Part shown: positions 6,846 to 16,948 of the stretch, piece by piece
Numbering within the stretch: the first letter of the stretch is position 1
Layout: each line of letters starts with the position of its first letter
Assembly: GCA_025937755.1 (NCBI GenBank)
Contig: JAICQR010000010.1
Span: forward strand, 1-35,306
DNA from: Gemmatimonadales bacterium
GTDB lineage: Bacteria > Gemmatimonadota > Gemmatimonadetes > Gemmatimonadales > GWC2-71-9
Reading direction: 5' to 3'
DNA length: 35,306 nucleotides
Position numbers and translations under genes: made by a program
The notes under the pieces: model-generated
The model's input: the letters and a program-made list of their open reading frames with translations, nothing else
Databases searched by the model: none
What the model was told of the DNA's origin: nothing

Positions 6846-9404
6846 ATGCACTGGCCGGCGGCGCGGGCGCACGTCGCACGCTTGGCCGTCGTACTGGCCG
6901 CCGCAGGCAGTTCGGCGGCGGTGCCGCTCCACGCACAACAGTTGCCCGAGCCCGCCATTGTCCAGCTCCAGATCGGGCGCCTCGCCGCCCGTACGGTGCC
7001 GGCGTATCGGATCGGCAGCGAAGCGCTCGTTCCTCTCGGGCAGTTCTTCGACCTCGCCGAGGTGAGGATCGTACGGTCGGCCGCTGGGTTTCTCGCCGCC
7101 CAGCTGCCTCAGGGCACCGGGATCGAGGTCGATGCGCACGCACGCCAGGCCAGGGCCGGCAACCGCACGGTTGCGCTCGACAGCGCCACGCTGGTTGTGG
7201 AGGGTGCCGAGCTGTACCTCGCCACTGCTGTGCTGGGCCGGCTGCTGGATGTCGAGTTCAAGGCCGACTGGGGCAACCTCGAGGTGCTGGTGCGCAACCC
7301 GGATCGGCTGCCCGTGGCAGACCGGCTCCGGCGTGAAGCGGCCCACACAGCCCTGTTACGGGGTGGTGCGGCCATCGCACCCGATGTCTTCATTCCGCCG
7401 GACCGTTCTCGCCTGGGCGGCTTCGTGCTGGACTACAGCTTCTTCTCGCCCAGTACCGATCCGATCGAAGGAAGTTCCTATACCCTGAACGCCGGTTTCG
7501 ATCTGCTTGGTGGATCACTCGAGCTGGGCGCGCGGAGCGACGACCCCGCCTCAACTGGTGATGTGAGGCTGGACGCCTCCTGGCTCGGCGTCTGGCGCCG
7601 CAATGCGTACCTGCGGCAGCTCCGGCTGGGCGACGGGCTGGGCACCGGTCCCCGTGCCCGCACCATCCGCGGCGGCAGTGTCACCAACGCCCCCTACGTG
7701 CGGCCATCGCTCCAGGCCGACGTGGTGTATGCCGGACGGTTACCTGAAGGCTGGGAAGTCGAAGCCTGGCGCAACGGCATGCTGCTCGGCATCGACTCCA
7801 CCGGCATCGATGGTGGGTTCGGGATCTCACTCCCGGTGGTGTATGGCGAGAATCCGGTGGATTTCATCGCCTACGGCCCCTTCGGCGAACGGCGCGAGTT
7901 CAGCCGGAAGTATCTGGTGCCGCTCGCGCTTCTGCCTGCGCGCCAGGTGGAGTACGCCGTGGCAGCGGGCGAGTGTCGGCTCGATCCCTGTGAGTCGACC
8001 CTCAATGCCGATCTTCGCTATGGCATCTCGGAGCGCTGGACCTTGGCTGCCGGTGTCGATCGGTTCTGGCGTGACTCCCTGTCCGACCGGACCCATCCCT
8101 ACCTCGACGCCGTCGGCATTCTCGGAAATGCCTGGACCGCCGAGGCGGGCGCCGTCGCCAGCGGATTTGTGCGCGGCCGGCTTGGGTATGAGCCAACGCT
8201 CGACCTGAGACTGAGCGCGGAGGTGGTCCGCTTCGCCCGTACACCCGACAACCAGTTGCTCAATCCGCTCGCGCGCCAGGAGCAGGTGCAGCTGGGCGCG
8301 TTCTGGCGGCCCGACCGGAGGCGGGGGTTTCTCTTTGTGGAAGGCAGGCTGGAGCATGCAACCACCGCAGCGGGCTCGAGCTGGCGCGGCCGGGCGGGGC
8401 TCTCCGCCCAGTTGGGACGGGTGCGTGCCGCCCCCTATGCCCGCTTCGAGCGTCAGCAGGAAGCGGGAGGAAGCGTCACCCGGGGCTTCGGCGGAATCGA
8501 ACTCTTCGCCACCCCGGGTTCCGGGCTCGGCGGCGTACTACGCCATTTGTGGCTCCGCGGCGCCTATGAGGGCCGCAATCTCGTCACGCCCGAGTTCGCG
8601 TCACTCACCGTTGCGCGGCCGCTGGGCGCCGGTATCCGGGCCGAAGCCGGAGCGCTCTGGCTCAAGGGCAGTAGCCGGCCCACGTGGACCTTCTCTCTCG
8701 CCACCTCGCTCTCTACCCTGCGCGCATTGACCCTCGTGACGGCGCCGGCGGCCGGTCCCGCCGCAGCGACCCATTACCTGCAGGGCTCGGTGCTCTACGA
8801 TCGCGCCCGCGGTGGCCTGGCCTTCACCGCGGGGCCGTCGTTGCAGCGCGGCGGCATTGCCGGGCGGGTCTTCCTGGACGAGAACGGCAATGGTGTGCGC
8901 GATGACACCGAGCCCGGGCTCCCCAATGTGCGGGTCCAGGTCGGCGTTGCCGCGGCCTACTCTGATTCGCTCGGCTGGTATCGGGTGCTGGATGTGGTGC
9001 CATTCGAGAGCGTGCTCGTGCGGGCGGACTCGCTCAGTTTTGACTCACCGCTGTGGGTGGCGGAGTTCGGACTGGCGGCCGCGGTGCCGGCGCCCAACAG
9101 GCTCACCGTGGTGGACGTCCCGTTGCTCATGGGTGCGGTGCTGGAAGGCTCGGTGAGGTTCGCGGATGGTTCGCCCGCCGCCGGCGTGTCACTGGAACTC
9201 ACCAATGGTGAAAGGCGCCTCACCAGCTCCACCTTCACCGATGGCACCTTCTACCTGATGGGGGTGACCGAGGGCCGCTGGAGGGTCAGCGTCGCCCCCC
9301 GCAGCGCCGACGCCCTCAGCGCCGACGCCGTGCCCGTCATCATCGCTGTGCCCCCCGGCGGTGGCGCGCTGCCGATGGTGCAGCTCAACCTGGTCCCGCG
9401 CTAG
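6846..9404 (+). CDS. Usher-like outer-membrane beta-barrel protein with C-terminal SdrD_B / carboxypeptidase-regulatory-like domains
   Basis: LRLGDGLGTGPRARTIRGGSVTNAPYVRPSLQADVVYAGRLPEGWEVEAWRNGMLLGI...FGISLPVVYGENPVDFIAYGPFGE...LVPLALLPARQVEYAVAAGECR resembles the usher plug/barrel region; GIAGRVFLDENGNGVRDDTEPGLPNVRVQV at the C-terminus. Confidence 0.72.
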   Translation: MHWPAARAHVARLAVVLAAAGSSAAVPLHAQQLPEPAIVQLQIGRLAARTVPAYRIGSEALVPLGQFFDLAEVRIVRSAAGFLAAQLPQGTGIEVDAHARQARAGNRTVALDSATLVVEGAELYLATAVLGRLLDVEFKADWGNLEVLVRNPDRLPVADRLRREAAHTALLRGGAAIAPDVFIPPDRSRLGGFVLDYSFFSPSTDPIEGSSYTLNAGFDLLGGSLELGARSDDPASTGDVRLDASWLGVWRRNAYLRQLRLGDGLGTGPRARTIRGGSVTNAPYVRPSLQADVVYAGRLPEGWEVEAWRNGMLLGIDSTGIDGGFGISLPVVYGENPVDFIAYGPFGERREFSRKYLVPLALLPARQVEYAVAAGECRLDPCESTLNADLRYGISERWTLAAGVDRFWRDSLSDRTHPYLDAVGILGNAWTAEAGAVASGFVRGRLGYEPTLDLRLSAEVVRFARTPDNQLLNPLARQEQVQLGAFWRPDRRRGFLFVEGRLEHATTAAGSSWRGRAGLSAQLGRVRAAPYARFERQQEAGGSVTRGFGGIELFATPGSGLGGVLRHLWLRGAYEGRNLVTPEFASLTVARPLGAGIRAEAGALWLKGSSRPTWTFSLATSLSTLRALTLVTAPAAGPAAATHYLQGSVLYDRARGGLAFTAGPSLQRGGIAGRVFLDENGNGVRDDTEPGLPNVRVQVGVAAAYSDSLGWYRVLDVVPFESVLVRADSLSFDSPLWVAEFGLAAAVPAPNRLTVVDVPLLMGAVLEGSVRFADGSPAAGVSLELTNGERRLTSSTFTDGTFYLMGVTEGRWRVSVAPRSADALSADAVPVIIAVPPGGGALPMVQLNLVPR

Positions 9405-9469
9405 CCTTGGCTGATAGTTGAGTTAACCACGTAAACCCCTGACGAAGCCGGCCGATTCGACGACGCCAG

Positions 9470-12067
9470 CTACGGCGCCAGCCAGTACGTCGCCTTCACT
9501 GCAAGAAAATTGCTCCCCGGTGCGCTGAAGCTGTCGAACAGCGCCCCGACGCTCGCCTTGCCCAGCGTTGGCACGCTCCCGCTCCGGTCCTGCTGCCACA
9601 CCAGGAACAAGGTGCTGCCCGGCAGCCACTCCCACCGCATCACCAGGTTGCTCCGGAACGACAGCACGTTGAAGTCCGGATTCGGCAGGTTGAACGTCTG
9701 CCCATCGGCAGTTACTTCGTAACCGTCATCCACCGGCACGATCGTGGTGCCGTCCTCGCCGTACTCCCGCAACTCGCGGCTCCGGGCCGCTTCCAGCTCG
9801 CCGAAGCGATGGAACTCACCGCTCGCGGTGAACGGTTCGGCATACAGCTCGAGCGTCAGGTCCGGCGTGAAGGCGTACTCCAGCCGCATCTGCGCCGAGA
9901 GCGTCGTGCGGTCCGCGAACGCGAAGACGTAGCGGGTGCCGAACGTCGCTGCCCGTCCGTCGGGCCGGGTGGTGAGGAACTGGCGCGATACCCGTTCGCG
10001 CTGGAACGTCGGGGTCACGCTCACCCGCCAGCGGGGTGCCGGACGGGCCGCCACGTTGCCCCGGAGCGAGACCCGCCGTCCGCCCGCCTCATCCACCTGG
10101 ACATTGACCGACCCGGACCAGTTGACGGTGTTGCCCTCGTTGCCTGACAACTCGACATCGAAGCCCTGGAGGTAGCTGGTACCCATCAGGGGACCGCCCC
10201 GCGTCAGGTCGTCGCTGGTAGCGCGGGGCTCGAGGTAGGTCCCGAGGAACAACCGCATGAAGTTGTGGAACGTGAAGTTGTTGGCCAGGGATGCGTACTG
10301 GTTGGTCATCACGCCGCCGAAGTTCCAGCCTCGCGTGTAATAGAGCGTGTGCGAGCGGCGCCGGAACGGCCCGCGCGGCTGGGTTTCCCGCCAGGTGAGG
10401 TCGCCATAGGAACTGACGTCGTTGGCGCTGCCCAGTCGGCCCGCGTCGTTGATGTCAAACAGGGGCGACTCCGCATTGGCGCCCGCCTCCCAGACCCAGT
10501 GTCGGCCCGAGTTCTTCTCGGCGCTGACTCCGGCCGCCCAGCCGGCCATCGACGTTCGGGTGGGGTCGTAGGTGAACTCGGTCGCGTCTGGCCGTTGCAG
10601 GAAATGCGCAGGATGACGCTGCAGCAGCGCCATCGCCTCCGGCTCACCGGATACATGGCTGAAGCCCGCAAAGGCATCGAACTCGTACGTGTTCTGCGCC
10701 GTCCGCAGATTGAGGTCGGCGCCGCCCGCGATGGCGGTGCGGGGGAGCAGCGCCGCCAGCGGGCTACCCACCCCGATGTCCCGGCGCACCGCGGTGAAGG
10801 ATGCTCCCACCGTGGACGCATTGGCCCCGAATTCCTGCTGCAGCCGGCCCACGCCATAGCCGGTGAGCGGTTCCACCTCCACCGACGTGCGCTCGCCCGA
10901 CGCCACATCAAACGCGGTGGCGTGCTCCCGTCCCGTCACTGCGGTCAGGGCGCCGACACTCAACCCATGGCTGAGCCGGCCGGTGACCTTGGCGGCGCCC
11001 AGGATGGTCGTGTTCAGCGGCTGGTCGACGAAGTCGCCCTCGGCGCCGCCCCTCGGCGCCCGGCCGATCCGGCGGGAGTAGAAGAAGTTCTGGCCCCCGC
11101 CGCGCAGCAGGTCGCTGCCTTCGGTGAAGAATGGCCGACGCTCGTCGAAGAAGGTCTCGAACCCGCTGAGATTCACCTCGGCCGGGTCCGCTTCCACCTG
11201 CCCGAAGTCGGGGTTCACGGTCGCATCCAGGGTCAGGTTGGTGCCCAGCCCCAGCTTGAAGTCGGCGCCGGCCCGCACGCCATACCGGCTGCCGTCGTCG
11301 AAAGGATTCCCGGCAGCTGCGTCGGCATAGGTGGCGTTGGCAGCGACGTACGGCATGACCTCCAGCCGGCTCGACGGCCGGATGCCCTGGATACCCTGCA
11401 ACAGCCCGAACCGCGACGACCACCCCGATTCGCGCGCCGGGATCACCACCCAGTACACGTCCTCGTCTGCCGCCGGCATCCACCGGTTGATCTGCACGCC
11501 CCATTCCTGCACCGGGCGGTCAGTGAAGCGAAGCTGCGAAAAGGGAATCCTCATCTCGGCGTACCAGCCGGTGGAGTCATGCGATACCCGGCCTTCCCAG
11601 ACCGGATTCCAGGCCAGCTCGCGGGAGCCTTCGGCGTCATTGGGGTGAAAGAAGTCGCCCCGCACTCCGCCGCTCGAGAGCGAGAAGGTGTAGGCGGTCC
11701 GCCGGTCGTGATAGGTATCGAGCGCGACCAGGATGTGCTCGGCATTGCTGAACTGGTCCCGGCGGGTCACGATCGTCGGGATCTCGTGCGGATTGGCGCT
11801 GGACAGCCGGGCCCCTACATACAGCGCCTCGGTGTCGTACAGGAACGCCACCTGAGTTGGCGCCGATGGGGCGCCGCCCTCGGTTGGCACCTTCTGGAGG
11901 AAATCGGTGCGCCACTCCGCGTCCTGCCAGGCGGCATCAGTAAGGATGCCGTCGATGCTGGGCTGGCCACCCGCAGCAACCGGCGTCGCCTGGAATACCT
12001 TGGCGCCGGCCTCATCGCCCGCCTGCGCCATCAGGTTCGGAGCCACTGCCACAAGGAGCGCTGCCAT
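9470..12067 (-). CDS. DUF5916 outer-membrane barrel protein with N-terminal CBM9-like domain
   Basis: QPSIDGILTDAAWQDAEWRTDFLQKVPTEGGAPSAPTQVAFLYDTEALYVGARLSS plus VNPDFGQVEADPAEVNLSGFETFFDERRPFFTEGSDLL are hallmark DUF5916 motifs. The ORF-track start at 12157 is a TTG; ATG 12067 or GTG 12088 fits the signal peptide better. Confidence 0.88.
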   Translation of the reverse strand: MAALLVAVAPNLMAQAGDEAGAKVFQATPVAAGGQPSIDGILTDAAWQDAEWRTDFLQKVPTEGGAPSAPTQVAFLYDTEALYVGARLSSANPHEIPTIVTRRDQFSNAEHILVALDTYHDRRTAYTFSLSSGGVRGDFFHPNDAEGSRELAWNPVWEGRVSHDSTGWYAEMRIPFSQLRFTDRPVQEWGVQINRWMPAADEDVYWVVIPARESGWSSRFGLLQGIQGIRPSSRLEVMPYVAANATYADAAAGNPFDDGSRYGVRAGADFKLGLGTNLTLDATVNPDFGQVEADPAEVNLSGFETFFDERRPFFTEGSDLLRGGGQNFFYSRRIGRAPRGGAEGDFVDQPLNTTILGAAKVTGRLSHGLSVGALTAVTGREHATAFDVASGERTSVEVEPLTGYGVGRLQQEFGANASTVGASFTAVRRDIGVGSPLAALLPRTAIAGGADLNLRTAQNTYEFDAFAGFSHVSGEPEAMALLQRHPAHFLQRPDATEFTYDPTRTSMAGWAAGVSAEKNSGRHWVWEAGANAESPLFDINDAGRLGSANDVSSYGDLTWRETQPRGPFRRRSHTLYYTRGWNFGGVMTNQYASLANNFTFHNFMRLFLGTYLEPRATSDDLTRGGPLMGTSYLQGFDVELSGNEGNTVNWSGSVNVQVDEAGGRRVSLRGNVAARPAPRWRVSVTPTFQRERVSRQFLTTRPDGRAATFGTRYVFAFADRTTLSAQMRLEYAFTPDLTLELYAEPFTASGEFHRFGELEAARSRELREYGEDGTTIVPVDDGYEVTADGQTFNLPNPDFNVLSFRSNLVMRWEWLPGSTLFLVWQQDRSGSVPTLGKASVGALFDSFSAPGSNFLAVKATYWLAP

Positions 12068-12131
12068 CGTCAGGCAGAAGCGGAACACGCGGGGCCTCCG
12101 GCGCCGGGCGCCGTGGTCAAGTGAAACAGGA

Positions 12132-12162
12132 AGGGCTTGCAGAGTTTGACACCGCAAGCCCT
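12132..12162 (-). terminator. Stem-loop between DUF4097 gene and DUF5916 gene (possible terminator)
   Basis: 9-bp perfect inverted repeat AGGGCTTGC-13 nt-GCAAGCCCT; weak T-tract on the minus strand. Confidence 0.4.
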
Positions 12163-12196
12163 CCCGACGTTGCTACGCGATACGGGGTTTCACCTT

Positions 12197-12224
12197 CCCA
12201 CTTCCCACTTCTCACTTCTCACTT
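12197..12224 (+). repeat. Heptanucleotide tandem repeat (CCCACTT)2(CTCACTT)2
   Basis: Read directly; overlaps the stop codon of the minus-strand DUF4097 ORF. Confidence 0.9.
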
Positions 12225-12986
12225 CTTCCTGAGACTCACAGTCCCATTCACACTCGACATCTCGATCACCGGGCCGCCGGAACCGATGGTGCCGCGCATG
12301 TTGCGGGGACCAAATCGCCCCGTCACCGTCAGCGGAAAGTCGGTCTCGATCCCCCCATTCACGGTGGACGCGCGTACGTCGGCGCTGGCGTCGGCCGGCA
12401 GGGTAACCGTCACTCCACCATTTACCGAACTGAACTCCAGCGGGCCGGTCCAGTCGGAGCGCCCCAGCGTGGCCTCCACGTTCCCGTTGACGGACGACGC
12501 CTCGGCGACTCCGCGAGTCGAGACTTCCACATCGCCGTTGACCGTGGACACTTCGGCATCCGCCACCAGCCCGGTCGCGCTGACGTCGCCGTTCACCATC
12601 TGCGCCTCGAACTCGATGTTCGCCGGCACCCGCACCTGGAAGTGCACCGAGACATCATCCACATCGTCGTTGTCGCGGTTGCGGCGGCTGCTCCCGCCTC
12701 GGCAGCCCTCGCTGTCACGCTGGTTGGGATACACCGTGCAGATGACAACACCGTCGCCGCTCTCGTCCACCCGGATCTCGACCAGCTCCGGCCGCCCGCC
12801 GCGGCGCGCAACCTTCCGGGCGGTGACTTCGATGGTATTGCCGGAGGCGGGCGTGGCCGAGATCGAGCCGTTGATGCCCCGCACCTCGATGGTGCGCCCA
12901 GCTGGCAGCGATCCTGACCAGCGGAAGTCCTGCCCTTGCGGGGCTCCCTGGGCCGCGGCCAGCAGGGCAAGCGTTACGACGATCAT
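12219..12986 (-). CDS. DUF4097 family beta-helix-like protein
   Basis: Signal peptide; repeated short beta units (VNGDVSATGLVADAEVSTVNGDVEVSTRGVAEASSVNGNVEATL...) typical of DUF4097. Confidence 0.82.
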   Translation of the reverse strand: MIVVTLALLAAAQGAPQGQDFRWSGSLPAGRTIEVRGINGSISATPASGNTIEVTARKVARRGGRPELVEIRVDESGDGVVICTVYPNQRDSEGCRGGSSRRNRDNDDVDDVSVHFQVRVPANIEFEAQMVNGDVSATGLVADAEVSTVNGDVEVSTRGVAEASSVNGNVEATLGRSDWTGPLEFSSVNGGVTVTLPADASADVRASTVNGGIETDFPLTVTGRFGPRNMRGTIGSGGPVIEMSSVNGTVSLRKK

Positions 12987-13005
12987 GGGATGTTCTCCTT
13001 GAGAG

Positions 13006-13875
13006 TTAGTCGTCCTGCATGAGGCGGCCCACCGCCTCCGGCGTTGTCACATGGATCCTGCCCTGGAACGAGTCGAGCTTGACCGACGCGCTGCCGCCGC
13101 CAAGGACGAAACTGAATCTCCGGTCGTCGCGGCTCCTGACCTGGAGCGACAGGTCCGACTCGAATTCGCCCTGGAAGGTGGAAACGGTGACCGACGCGCT
13201 GGCGCCCGGCTGAACCCCCAGCACAATGTCGCCGTTGTGGGTGCTCATCTCGTACTGCCCCCTCGCGCTCAGCGGGCCGCTGAAGCTGAGGTCCCCGTTC
13301 ACGCTGCTCAGTGCCACCGCATCCGATCGGGTCTCGAGCACCATTACGTCACCATTCACCGCCTCGGCCGAGACGCGGCCCCGTGCCGACGTGATGAGCA
13401 CGTCGCCGTTCACCGATGTGGCCGTGATGTTGCCTTCGGTGTCCCGCAGGATCACGGTCCCATCCACCGCGCTCGCCGAGATGTTGCCTCGCGCGCCGCG
13501 CACCGTGACATCGCCCTCCACCGTTTCCACCGAAACGGGGGCGGCGATTCCGTCCACCATGACGTCGCCTTCGACCGAGCTGGCCGAGAGCGCCACCGTG
13601 GCGGGCATGCGAATCACCACATCGGTGCTTTCACTTCCCATCCAGCCGCTCGACGCGTCCACCGTGATCACGCTCCCCGAACGCGACACCTTCACATCGC
13701 GCGACCGGCGATCGTCCGTGTCGCCCGAGCGGATCTCCACCTCGTTGCGATTCCAGCTCCGCACCGTGATATCGCCCTCGTGGGTGCTCACCCGCAGCCG
13801 GTCACCGGCGCGGATCGCAAAGGTGGTGTCCTGGGCGGAAAGCGCCGCCGCAACCAGCAACAGTGAGGCGAACAC
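13006..13875 (-). CDS. DUF4097 family beta-helix-like protein (second paralog)
   Basis: Signal peptide MFASLLLVAAALSAQ; repeats VEGDVMVDGIAAPVSVETVEGDVTVRGARGNISASAVDGTVILRDTEGNITATSVNGDVLITSARG. Confidence 0.85.
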   Translation of the reverse strand: MFASLLLVAAALSAQDTTFAIRAGDRLRVSTHEGDITVRSWNRNEVEIRSGDTDDRRSRDVKVSRSGSVITVDASSGWMGSESTDVVIRMPATVALSASSVEGDVMVDGIAAPVSVETVEGDVTVRGARGNISASAVDGTVILRDTEGNITATSVNGDVLITSARGRVSAEAVNGDVMVLETRSDAVALSSVNGDLSFSGPLSARGQYEMSTHNGDIVLGVQPGASASVTVSTFQGEFESDLSLQVRSRDDRRFSFVLGGGSASVKLDSFQGRIHVTTPEAVGRLMQDD

Positions 13876-13889
13876 AAGGTGTCCTTTCG

Positions 13890-14597
13890 TCAGCTGCGCG
13901 CTTGCACCAGGGTAGCTGCCTGCCGGAGCAGGGCCAGCTTCCGCTGCATGGTGCGCGCGAGATACGAGTTGAGATACGCGCTGGCCGGATCGTTCCGGAG
14001 CGCAGTTTCAGTTTCTGCGATCGCCGTGTCGATCAGCGCCAGATTGCGCTCCAGCACCGCCACGGTCTTCGGGTCCAGCTGGTCGCGCCCCTCGTCCAGG
14101 ATCGCCCGCAGATCAGCGGCGGCCTGGTTGTACGTCGCTTCCGCGCGGGCCATCGCCGGAAGCACCGTCATCCCGTCCGCCGGCGGAACCGCGGTTGTGA
14201 CCGCCGGCGCAGGACCAGCGTCAGGAGCGGTCTGCTGCAGTACACCCCACACCACCGCGCCACCCGCGAGGAACACCGCCACCGCCGCCGCCAGCAGTGG
14301 GCGCCATGGCGTGCGCCGGCCCGCCGGAAGTCGCCTCGCCGCCACCGGCCATGGGCGCACGTGCGTGGGCTCGCCGGAATCGGCAATCCGCGCGGCGATG
14401 CCCGCCCAGAGATCGGGAACCGGCGCAGGGGCATCCAGTCGCGCCGCCCGTCGCGCCACGGCCCGCAGTTCCAGCACCAGCGCGGTGCACTCGGCGCACT
14501 GCGCCACGTGGGCCTCGCAATCGGCGCGCTCGCCAGCGCTGAGCGTGCCGTCCGCATACTCCGAGAGCCGGTCCTGCCATGTGTGTTCCATCATCAT
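13890..14597 (-). CDS. Anti-sigma factor with zf-HC2 domain, single TM
   Basis: HTWQDRLSEYADGTLSAGERADCEAHVAQCAECTALV (HxxxCxxC zinc motif); TM segment LLAAAVAVFLAGGAVVWGVL; directly downstream of the ECF sigma gene. Confidence 0.88.
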   Translation of the reverse strand: MMMEHTWQDRLSEYADGTLSAGERADCEAHVAQCAECTALVLELRAVARRAARLDAPAPVPDLWAGIAARIADSGEPTHVRPWPVAARRLPAGRRTPWRPLLAAAVAVFLAGGAVVWGVLQQTAPDAGPAPAVTTAVPPADGMTVLPAMARAEATYNQAAADLRAILDEGRDQLDPKTVAVLERNLALIDTAIAETETALRNDPASAYLNSYLARTMQRKLALLRQAATLVQARS

Positions 14598-14598
14598 C

Positions 14599-15180
14599 CT
14601 ACCGGTCGAGGTGCTGCCGCAGCGCCATGCGCGCGCGGTGCAACTGTGACTTCGATGTCCCGGCCACCGTTCCCATCATCTCCGCGATCTCCTCGTGCCG
14701 GTAGCCTTCCACGTCATGCAGCACGAAGACCTGTCGGGCCCCGTCGGGCAGCCGCTCGATTGCCGCCTCGAAGTCCAGCGTGTGCTCCACCGACACGTGC
14801 CGCTTCGCCGGCATCAACTCGAGCGGCCTGTCATCCGCGGTGTACCGCTCCCGCTGGATCCCCAGGGCTTTCCGCCGGCCCAGCAGCTCGTTGACGGCCA
14901 GCCGGTGGAGCCAGGTGCCGAACGCCGCCTCGCCCCGAAAGCTCCCCAGCTTCCGCCAGGCCCGGACAAACACATCCTGGGTGGCCTCGTCCGCTTCATC
15001 CCGCGAGAGCATCCGGCAGGCGAGCGCATGAATCCGGTTGACGTGCTTCCGGTACAGCCGCTCGAACGCGCTCTCGTCCCCGGCTACCGCCAGGGCAGCC
15101 TCCGTGATGTCGGAATCGGGGCGGGCCGGCCCGGCCGTGCTACTCACGGCGCGAACCCCGCGAATCGGGGTCGTTTGCAT
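14599..15180 (-). CDS. ECF RNA polymerase sigma factor
   Basis: Region 2 ([59 protein letters not shown]) and region 4 ([49 protein letters not shown]). ATG at 15180 preferred over the ORF-track start at 15201. Confidence 0.93.
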   Translation of the reverse strand: MQTTPIRGVRAVSSTAGPARPDSDITEAALAVAGDESAFERLYRKHVNRIHALACRMLSRDEADEATQDVFVRAWRKLGSFRGEAAFGTWLHRLAVNELLGRRKALGIQRERYTADDRPLELMPAKRHVSVEHTLDFEAAIERLPDGARQVFVLHDVEGYRHEEIAEMMGTVAGTSKSQLHRARMALRQHLDR

Positions 15181-15191
15181 GCATGGGATTG

Positions 15192-15218
15192 GATACGACA
15201 AGCCTGCTCAAAGGTTGC
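15192..15218 (-). promoter_or_regulatory. Candidate ECF-type autoregulatory promoter
   Basis: Minus strand GCAACCTTT and CGTATC, 15 nt between GCAACC and CGTATC, ending about 11 nt before the sigma gene ATG. Confidence 0.4.
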
Positions 15219-15256
15219 AAGGCTTCCAGCCGTGCCGCCGAGCCGCCGAGACGACT

Positions 15257-15280
15257 AGCCGTCCAGCCGTCCAGCCGTCT
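15257..15280 (+). repeat. 8-bp tandem repeat (AGCCGTCC)x3
   Basis: AGCCGTCC AGCCGTCC AGCCGTCT just upstream of hutU. Confidence 0.85.
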
Positions 15281-15292
15281 AACTTGGCCTGC

Positions 15293-16944
<1,652 letters not shown>

Positions 16945-16948
<4 letters not shown>

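Noticed and set aside
12121-13002. 293-aa + strand Ser/Thr/Pro-rich ORF
   Set aside because: Antisense image of the repetitive DUF4097 gene; no independent start context or domain.
13051-13866. 271-aa + strand His-rich ORF with regularly spaced motifs
   Set aside because: Periodicity mirrors the beta-helix repeats of the DUF4097 protein on the opposite strand.
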